This document shows positions 34,429 to 39,896 of a stretch of 39,896 nucleotides of DNA, piece after piece. Every line of letters starts with the position of its first letter. The stretch's first letter is position 1. Position numbers and translations under genes: made by a program. The stretch lies in assembly GCF_000384655.1 (NCBI RefSeq), contig NZ_ARQI01000099.1:1-39896 (forward strand), read 5' to 3'. The notes beneath the pieces are model-generated. The model saw nothing but the letters and a program-made list of their open reading frames with translations. It was not told the origin of the DNA and made no database searches. The stretch is from Brachyspira innocens ATCC 29796. GTDB taxonomy: Bacteria > Spirochaetota > Brachyspiria > Brachyspirales > Brachyspiraceae.

Positions 34429-34467
34429 AATTTTTTTAATACCCTTTTATTTATAATTTATAAATAC

Positions 34468-34496
34468 ATAATATAGGTATATTGAAATAATTGCAA
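34468..34496 (-). promoter_or_regulatory. Probable promoter of the two selenoprotein genes
   Basis: On the - strand TTGCAA (34496-34491) and TATTAT (34473-34468) are 17 bases apart. It stands between the terminator of the upstream genes and the first selenoprotein ATG, so the two Sec genes may be a separate transcript. Confidence 0.55.
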
Positions 34497-34511
34497 ATTT
34501 AAAATTAAAAA

Positions 34512-34555
34512 ATAAATATAAAAAAGACTTAGATACAATCATATATCTAAGCCTT
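34512..34555 (-). terminator. Terminator after the Cys-type thioredoxin-like gene
   Basis: On the - strand AAGGCTTAGATA (34555-34544) pairs with TATCTAAGTCTT (34535-34524) with one mismatch, followed by TTTTATATTTATTTTTT. Confidence 0.75.
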
Positions 34556-34580
34556 AAATATAATTAAGAAGTATGCTCAT

Positions 34581-34880
34581 TTATTTTACTTTATCTTTTA
34601 ATAAAGCAATAATTTCGTCTTTAGTAAGCACCTTTCCATATGATAATACTTTTTCATCAAGCACCAAAGCAGGAGTTGACATTACACCATAAGAAGCTAT
34701 TTGTGCCATATCCTGTACATGTCCTACACTTAGATCAATACCCATTTCTTTTACAGCTTCTAAAGCATTTTTTTCAAGCTTTTGGCAGTTTGAACAGCCG
34801 CTTCCCAATATTTTAATTCTGGCATTTGATGATTCTCCGCTGCATGAACCTCCGCAGCAGCAATTTTTTTCTGATGACAT
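34581..34880 (-). CDS. Thioredoxin-fold redox protein, cysteine-rich N-terminus
   Basis: A 99-residue protein of the family called redox-active disulfide protein 2 (TM0996-like). The N-terminus is CCCGGSC (Cys7, 8, 9 and 13), the thioredoxin-like CxxC is GSGCSNC (Cys29 and Cys32), and the cis-proline loop is GVMSTPALVLDEKVLSYGKVL. It is the all-cysteine sister of the two selenoproteins downstream. AAGGAG precedes the ATG. It lies 43 bases after the permease gene in the order ArsR-permease-thioredoxin, a grouping often seen for COG0701 permeases. The probable job is to hand thiols or a bound metal(loid) to or from that permease; this is inference from gene order. Confidence 0.88.
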   Translation of the reverse strand: MSSEKNCCCGGSCSGESSNARIKILGSGCSNCQKLEKNALEAVKEMGIDLSVGHVQDMAQIASYGVMSTPALVLDEKVLSYGKVLTKDEIIALLKDKVK

Positions 34881-34923
34881 AGTTTTATCTCCTTTTTTGT
34901 TTTATTTTATTATTATATATTAT

Positions 34924-35934
34924 TTATACAAATAGAAAATAAAAATTATTAAATAAATATCCAATAATTATTATTCCTAAAGTTACTATACCCACAAAAA
35001 GAACAAGAAGCTGTATTTTTACTACCTTTTTTATCATAATAATTGATGGAAGTGATAAAGCAGTAACCGCCATCATAAAAGATAAAATAGTTCCTATTCC
35101 AGCACCTTTATAAAATAAACTTTCAGCCACTGGAAGAGTACCGAATATATCTGCATACATCGGTATACCAACTAAAGTTGCCAACGGAACAGAATACCAA
35201 TTATTTTTTCCTAGTACCGTATTTATCCATGCTTCTGGTATAACATTATGTATAAAAGCTCCTATTCCAACTCCTATAAAAATATATAAATAAACTTTTT
35301 TTATAGTCTGCATCACCTGATCTTTTGAGTATATAATTCTATCTTTTTTTGTCATAGACTGTATTTCTACATCTGTATTTGATTTTATATTTTTAACAAA
35401 ATCTTCTAAATATCTCTCCATTTTTAGTTTGCCTAATAATGTACCTCCTGCAACGGCAAGTACAAGCCCTACAATAACATAAGCTATAGCTATTTTCATT
35501 CCAAACACACTTGATAGAAGTATTAAAGAGGCCAAATCTACAAGAGGCGAAGATATTAAAAAAGAAAATGTTATAGAAATAGGTATTCCTGCAGAAGTAA
35601 ATCCTATAAATAAAGGTATTGAAGAGCAAGAACAAAATGGAGTAACCGTTCCAAAAAGTGCTGCTAATATATTTGCTGATATTCCGTTAAATCTGCTTAA
35701 TATTTTTTTGGTTCTCTCTGGAGGAAAATAGCTTTGAATATATGATATACAAAATATGAGTACAGATAAAAGTACAAATATTTTTATAACATCATAAATA
35801 AAAAACTGTATTACTCCTTTCATTGTTTCTGATAGGGCAAAATTATTTAATATATTGCCTATCAATGTATTGAGCCATTTCATTGATATAATTTGATCCT
35901 GTATAAAAATAAATATTGATTTTATAACTGACAT
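34924..35934 (-). CDS. Permease of the ArsP/COG0701 (YraQ) family
   Basis: A 336-residue inner-membrane protein with about eight helices. The conserved cysteine motif is TPFCSCSSIPLF (Cys101 and Cys103), followed by GFTSAGIPISITFSFLISSPLVD; a second half repeats the pattern with VGIPMYADIFGTLPVAESLFYKGAGIGTILSFMMAVTALSLPS. Members of this family export trivalent organoarsenicals (ArsP); others have unknown substrates. The ATG at 35934 has AGGAG ahead; the frame extends to 35988 into the regulator gene without support. An ArsR regulator with a metal-binding CVC sits 16 bases upstream. The substrate is likely a thiol-reactive metal or metalloid, inferred from family and neighbours. Confidence 0.87.
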   Translation of the reverse strand: MSVIKSIFIFIQDQIISMKWLNTLIGNILNNFALSETMKGVIQFFIYDVIKIFVLLSVLIFCISYIQSYFPPERTKKILSRFNGISANILAALFGTVTPFCSCSSIPLFIGFTSAGIPISITFSFLISSPLVDLASLILLSSVFGMKIAIAYVIVGLVLAVAGGTLLGKLKMERYLEDFVKNIKSNTDVEIQSMTKKDRIIYSKDQVMQTIKKVYLYIFIGVGIGAFIHNVIPEAWINTVLGKNNWYSVPLATLVGIPMYADIFGTLPVAESLFYKGAGIGTILSFMMAVTALSLPSIIMIKKVVKIQLLVLFVGIVTLGIIIIGYLFNNFYFLFV

Positions 35935-35950
35935 TTTTATAACTCCTAAT

Positions 35951-36274
35951 TTATTTTTCGCATTTACATTTTGCTGTGCTTTCAGCATTCTTATCTGATA
36001 TTATAGTTGTATAATAGTTTAATAATTTTTCTGCGTTTTTTATTCCTTCTTTATTAAAACTATAATAAGTCCATTTGCCTTCTTTTCTTCCTGCTACTAT
36101 ATTTGAATCGCAAAGTATTTTCATATGATGTGATAATGTAGACTGTACTATATGTAATTCTTCCAAAAGTTTGCATACACATATTTCACCGTCTTTAATC
36201 ATTTCTAATATTTTTAATCTATTCTCATCGCATAGAGCTTTGAATACTATTGCATTATTCTTATAATCCTGCAT
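35951..36274 (-). CDS. ArsR/SmtB-family metal(loid)-responsive repressor
   Basis: A 107-residue winged-helix repressor. ALCDENRLKILEMIKDGEICVCKLLEELHIVQSTLSHHMKIL contains the CVC pair (Cys32 and Cys34) of the alpha-3N-type arsenic/antimony site, and the helix-turn-helix QSTLSHHMKIL. The wing is GRKEGKWTYYSF. The C-terminus has an extra CKCEK that might add a ligand. It should release DNA on binding arsenic or antimony. It is the first gene of the cluster, just after a promoter dotted with ATATCGA sites. Confidence 0.93.
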   Translation of the reverse strand: MQDYKNNAIVFKALCDENRLKILEMIKDGEICVCKLLEELHIVQSTLSHHMKILCDSNIVAGRKEGKWTYYSFNKEGIKNAEKLLNYYTTIISDKNAESTAKCKCEK

Positions 36275-36317
36275 TTAATCTCCTGTTATTATTTTTTTTA
36301 TTTTATTATTCATGAAC

Positions 36318-36368
36318 ATATCGAAATATATCGATATATAGTATAACAAACATATCGATAATTGTCAA
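36318..36368 (-). promoter_or_regulatory. Promoter and operator of the arsR-permease cluster
   Basis: On the - strand TTGACA (36368-36363), 17 bases and TATACT (36345-36340) form a near-perfect promoter. Three copies of ATATCGA (36318, 36328, 36352) overlap the spacer and the first transcribed bases. Two of them form TCGATATA-type inverted elements, as expected of an ArsR operator. Confidence 0.82.
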
Positions 36369-36459
36369 TGTATCATCTTTATTTTTTATTATTTTATTGA
36401 AAAAATGAGATATAATGATATAATTTGCTATTACTATATAAAATATGGAGTTTTATAAT

Positions 36460-37485
36460 ATGCAGGCTAAAAATTTTGGAAACGGTTACCTTTTGTATGA
36501 ATTAAAAAATAAAAATGATATGATATTAAAACTTACAGATATAGGTGCTTCAATAGTTGGAGTATTTTTTAAGGATAAAAATGGAAATGAAGTACAGGTA
36601 TCATTTGGAAGCGATGATTATTCATTTTACTTAAAGCCTCATGATTATATAGGGGCTTCTGTTGGAAGGGTTGCTAATAGAACTATAAATGCAGAGTTTA
36701 CTCTTGACGGACAAACATATAAATTAGCTAAAAATGATAATAATAAACATCATCTGCATGGCGGTATAGAAGGAATTTCATTTAAGAAATTTGATTCTAA
36801 AGTTTTAAATAATAATTCTGTATCATTTACATATTTTTCAAAAAACGGAGAGGAGGGATATCCTGCCAATGTCAATATTGAAATAATATACACTTTGACA
36901 GATAATAATGAAATATTAATAAATTATTTGGCAAATGCTGATGCTCCTACACCTTTGAACTTAACTAATCATGCATATTGGAATCTTAACGGAGAAGGCA
37001 CAATATATGAACATGATTTATTTATAGATTCTTTGTTTTATCTTCCAGTAACCGAAGAATGCGTATCAAGCGGGGAAATATTAAAAACAGAAAACACTCC
37101 TTTTGATTTTACTAAAACAAAAAAAATAGGTACTGATATAGAAAAAGCAAATGGATATGATAATTGTTTTATTTTTAATGAAAAAAATATATTATCTTAT
37201 ACGAATGAAAGTAATAATTTTAATAAATTAAGAGCTTCATGCTATAGTGAAAAAACAGGAATATGTTTAGAGCTTTATACTACAAAACCTGCTATGCATT
37301 TTTATTCTGGAAATATGCTTGATAACAGAGAGGTGAGAAATACTGTTTTAAATAAGCATAATGCTTTTTGTTTTGAAACAGAGTTTTTACCTGCTGCTAT
37401 GAACTTTCCTTATTTTCCGAGCATAATATTTGATTCTAATAAAAATTATAATCATAAGACTATATATAAATTATTATTAAAATAA
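36460..37485 (+). CDS. galM: Aldose 1-epimerase
   Basis: Interconverts alpha and beta anomers of aldoses in the cytoplasm. The catalytic base and acid regions are seen: HHLHGG near residue 98, LTNHAYWNLNG with the histidine that protonates the ring oxygen, NGYDNCF, and FETEFLPAAMNFPYFPS with the glutamate. I prefer the ATG at 36460 (341 residues), with GGAG nine bases ahead; the ATG at 36445 overlaps that ribosome site. The length is normal. It does not stand in a galactose operon here, but it may serve general sugar use, as its neighbours are a methyltransferase and, upstream, the arsenic-type cluster. Confidence 0.92.
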   Translation: MQAKNFGNGYLLYELKNKNDMILKLTDIGASIVGVFFKDKNGNEVQVSFGSDDYSFYLKPHDYIGASVGRVANRTINAEFTLDGQTYKLAKNDNNKHHLHGGIEGISFKKFDSKVLNNNSVSFTYFSKNGEEGYPANVNIEIIYTLTDNNEILINYLANADAPTPLNLTNHAYWNLNGEGTIYEHDLFIDSLFYLPVTEECVSSGEILKTENTPFDFTKTKKIGTDIEKANGYDNCFIFNEKNILSYTNESNNFNKLRASCYSEKTGICLELYTTKPAMHFYSGNMLDNREVRNTVLNKHNAFCFETEFLPAAMNFPYFPSIIFDSNKNYNHKTIYKLLLK

Positions 37486-37521
37486 AAAATATAAAAATAA
37501 AAAATATTTTCGGGATTATTT

Positions 37522-38157
37522 ATGAATGATAAAAAATCAATTATAATAGAACATTACATTGAAAGGGTAAAAGATTTTAATATACCAGAATATCAGGTTT
37601 TGGATTGGGAATCACAAGATGCTCAGGAGGCTAGATTTAAAACTTTAATTGAGCATTTTGATATAAAAGGTTCTGTTTTGCTTGATGTAGGCTGCGGACT
37701 TGGGCATTTGGCTGAGTATATAGATAAAAAAAATATTGACACATATTATATTGGTATAGATATAATGCCAGAGATGATTGAAAGGGCAAAAAAGAAAGTT
37801 TTCAAAAATATCAATCCTCAATTTATGACTATTGATTTTTTTAAGACTTCTGATATTGAAGATGATTTTGATTATATATATTCTTCTGGAATATTTAACC
37901 TTAATCTTGGAAACAATGAAGAGTTTTTGAAAAATGCTTTAAAAAATTTCTTGATTGCGGCAAGAAAAGGTGTATGTTTTAATTTGCTTGATATTTCTTG
38001 CAAAGAAAAATATGGAGATAAATATTATTACTATAAAAAAGACGAAGTATTTAATATTGTTTGCGATATAGTAAAAAATTTGGATTTAAAGTGCAAGATA
38101 AAAATATCTGATGAGTATTTATCAAATGATTTTTCTGTGTTTATAGATATGCTTTAA
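37522..38157 (+). CDS. SAM-dependent methyltransferase, substrate unknown
   Basis: A 211-residue Rossmann-fold class I methyltransferase. Motif I is LLDVGCGLG (residues 53-61), motif II ends in YIGIDIMPEMIERA, and the later DFFKT and YIYSSGIFNL fit motifs III-IV. There is no extra domain and no hint of its target. The ribosome site is weak (CGGGA ten bases ahead). It follows galM by 36 bases, so the two are probably co-transcribed. It ends in a strong shared terminator. Confidence 0.88.
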   Translation: MNDKKSIIIEHYIERVKDFNIPEYQVLDWESQDAQEARFKTLIEHFDIKGSVLLDVGCGLGHLAEYIDKKNIDTYYIGIDIMPEMIERAKKKVFKNINPQFMTIDFFKTSDIEDDFDYIYSSGIFNLNLGNNEEFLKNALKNFLIAARKGVCFNLLDISCKEKYGDKYYYYKKDEVFNIVCDIVKNLDLKCKIKISDEYLSNDFSVFIDML

Positions 38158-38198
38158 TATTAATAAAAAAAGTAAAATATAATAGATTTTGTATAATT

Positions 38199-38243
38199 AA
38201 AAAATAAAGGCTGTTAGTTTTATAATATCAGCCTTTATTTTTT
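38199..38243. terminator. Bidirectional terminator between methyltransferase and alcohol dehydrogenase genes
   Basis: AAAATAAAGGCTG (38201-38213) pairs perfectly with CAGCCTTTATTTT (38229-38241). It has an A-run on one side and a T-run on the other, so it works for both converging genes. Confidence 0.92.
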
Positions 38244-38253
38244 AAAATTATTT

Positions 38254-39498
38254 TTATTTGTTTATAGTACGCATGTCTATTACATATCTGAATTTTACCT
38301 TTCCGTCTATAACTTTTCTGTATGCTTCTTTTATAGTTTGGGCATCTGCTTTTATTATTTCTACACTAGGATAAATATTATTTTCTATAGAATAGTTAAG
38401 CATTTCCTGAGTTTCTTTTATTCCGCCTATTAAAGAGCCGAATAATTTTTTACTGCCATGTTGCCCTATCATAGCTGTAAGTGTAGGCATTTTTGAAGTT
38501 CTAGGAAGCCCTAATAAACACATAGTACCTCCTCTTTTAAGCATACGCATATACATGTTAACATCATAGTATGCTGGTATGGTACTTATTATATAATTAA
38601 GAGTATTATTAACATTTTTTAAATCTTCTGCATTATTTACATTAACATATTTTACTGCTCCCATATTTAAAGCGTCTTCTCTCTTATCTTCTGTTATGTC
38701 AAAAACAGTAACTTCAGCACCCAGTTTTACAGCATATTTTACTGCCATAGATCCAAGTCCTCCGAATCCTGCAATGCCTATTTTTTCTCCCTTTTTTACA
38801 TTCATAGCTTTTATAGGCGAATAAGTGGTTATGCCTGCACAAAGAAGCGGAGCAACCTTATCAAGTTCTGCATTATCTGGTATAAGTATTGCAAAGTTTT
38901 CAGACACTACTATGTTGTCAGAGTATCCGCCTTGAGTTATCTCATTGCCATGAAATCTATCTCTTGAGCCGTAAGTATAAACTGCTCTATTTAAACAGTA
39001 CTGTTCTAAATTATCCAAGCAGCTTTCACATTGTCCGCATGAGTTCACCATGCATCCTACACCAGCAAAATCACCAACCTTAAATTTTGTTACTTTACTT
39101 CCAACTTGTACAACTCTTCCTGCTATTTCATGTCCTACTACAATCGGAGTGCTGCTTGATTTACCTTCAACAACATGTATATCACTATGGCATATTCCAG
39201 CATAAAGTATTTCTATTAGTACGTCATTATCTCCTACCGCATGCCTTGTAAACTCATGATATTTAAAATCCATATTGGCTGAAACTGCTGCAAAGCCTCT
39301 TGATTTTATTCTTCCATTTGCATTGGTTTGTATATTAATAGGGGCTTTTTTAAGATTCTGATTATACATTGCATTTGAAGAATTATTTTGTAAAGCATTA
39401 TTATTTTCTGTATTTATGCTTGTTTGAGCATTTGATGAATTATTGCATGACATTATAAATAATATTGATAGTATAGTTATTAATATAGATTTTTTCAT
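38254..39498 (-). CDS. Zinc alcohol dehydrogenase with lipoprotein signal peptide
   Basis: A 414-residue medium-chain zinc dehydrogenase of the YahK/cinnamyl-alcohol type. Zinc ligands include GICHSD (Cys103) and GHE (His123-Glu124); CGQCESCLDNLEQYC is the structural zinc site; GFGGLGSMAVKYAV is the cofactor-binding fold. It differs from a normal cytoplasmic enzyme by about 65 extra N-terminal residues: a lipoprotein signal ending in FIMS-Cys18, then an Asn/Ser-rich linker. AAGGAG lies eight bases before the first ATG, so this start is real. The enzyme is likely lipid-anchored on the outside of the inner membrane or on the outer membrane, where free NADP(H) is not available; its electron partner is a puzzle. 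Confidence 0.9.
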   Translation of the reverse strand: MKKSILITILSILFIMSCNNSSNAQTSINTENNNALQNNSSNAMYNQNLKKAPINIQTNANGRIKSRGFAAVSANMDFKYHEFTRHAVGDNDVLIEILYAGICHSDIHVVEGKSSSTPIVVGHEIAGRVVQVGSKVTKFKVGDFAGVGCMVNSCGQCESCLDNLEQYCLNRAVYTYGSRDRFHGNEITQGGYSDNIVVSENFAILIPDNAELDKVAPLLCAGITTYSPIKAMNVKKGEKIGIAGFGGLGSMAVKYAVKLGAEVTVFDITEDKREDALNMGAVKYVNVNNAEDLKNVNNTLNYIISTIPAYYDVNMYMRMLKRGGTMCLLGLPRTSKMPTLTAMIGQHGSKKLFGSLIGGIKETQEMLNYSIENNIYPSVEIIKADAQTIKEAYRKVIDGKVKFRYVIDMRTINK

Positions 39499-39680
39499 TT
39501 TTTTATCTCCTTCTTAAATTACTATAATTATATTATATCATTGAAGTAAACTCCAGAGTCAATATTTTTTCTATTAGTTTTTTATAAAATTTTATTCTAA
39601 TTCCCGCCCATTTTATTTTATGGTTTTATTTGTTATTATTGTTATTTTATTATTTATAAACTTTTACTGTTATTAATGAA

Positions 39681-39839
39681 GCCCGCCCAAGCTTTATTTA
39701 AATTTTAAGTATTCACAACGCACGTTAAACGAAATTCTAAATATAAACTAGTTATGAATTATAATTTTTATTATATATAAAATTCTGCTTACCGTGCGTA
39801 AAAATATTTTTAAATTTAATAAACACTTGGGTGGGTGCC
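39681..39839. repeat. Long nested inverted repeat in intergenic region
   Basis: The last 398 bases of the window hold no gene. Within them two arms of about 50 bases pair imperfectly. GCCCGCCCAAGCTTTATT and so on (39681-39730) matches the complement of 39789-39839 (ACCGTGCGTAAAAATATT...CACTTGGGTGGGTGC), at the ends and at ACGCACG-TTAA. The loop is about 58 bases. G+C islands in AT-rich DNA and symmetric ends suggest a small non-coding mobile element or a long structural repeat. Confidence 0.65.
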
Positions 39840-39896
39840 TTAATTTGTAATTAGACTATAAAAATAATAAAAATTAAAATGTGAAAATAAAACAAT

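Overview
The window is very AT-rich DNA from a spirochaete, most likely Brachyspira (an anaerobe of the animal hindgut). Pointers are the codon and base use, a spirochaete-type protein with a SPASM-like C-terminus, a butyrate-type CoA-transferase beside a flavodiiron protein, lipoprotein signal peptides with relaxed lipoboxes, and a tRNA without an encoded CCA end. The species call is inference from sequence character, not from a search.

Layout. 1-7.6 kb is core housekeeping on the + strand: the end of a coiled-coil membrane protein, rnhB, a HAD phosphatase, tRNA-Gly(GCC), trigger factor-clpP-clpX, EF-P and a small membrane protein. 7.7-9.3 kb is an OppA-like lipoprotein on the - strand. 9.6-14.3 kb is an energy block: a CoA-transferase of butyrate type, a three-domain acyl-CoA dehydrogenase/ETF-alpha/rubredoxin fusion, and a flavodiiron protein. 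14.4-19.8 kb holds an unknown anchored protein and a prfA-led operon with three poorly known genes. 19.9-22.2 kb (- strand) holds a sugar nucleotidyltransferase, a DJ-1 family protein and a TPR protein.

22.3-33.4 kb is a complete glucuronide utilisation locus: outer-membrane barrel, GPH symporter, beta-glucuronidase, UxaC, UxuB, UxuA, KDG kinase, KDPG aldolase, and a GntR/FCD regulator. Three promoters in it carry the same palindrome (core ATACTAGTAT) on or next to the -10 box, so a local regulon can be read directly from the DNA.

33.5-36.4 kb is the most unusual part. It is an ArsR-regulated cluster with an ArsP/COG0701-type permease and three small thioredoxin-fold paralogues, all on the - strand. 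Two of the paralogues are readable only if an in-frame TGA near the N-terminus is selenocysteine (contexts SCGUGP and FGUGC). Each TGA is followed at the right distance by a hairpin; the first has a GGU apical loop as in a bacterial SECIS. A simple ORF search misses one gene entirely and truncates the other. Three 61-bp tandem repeats lie between the two selenoprotein genes.

36.4-39.9 kb holds galM, a SAM methyltransferase, a zinc alcohol dehydrogenase that carries a lipoprotein signal, and a terminal intergenic region with a long nested inverted repeat.
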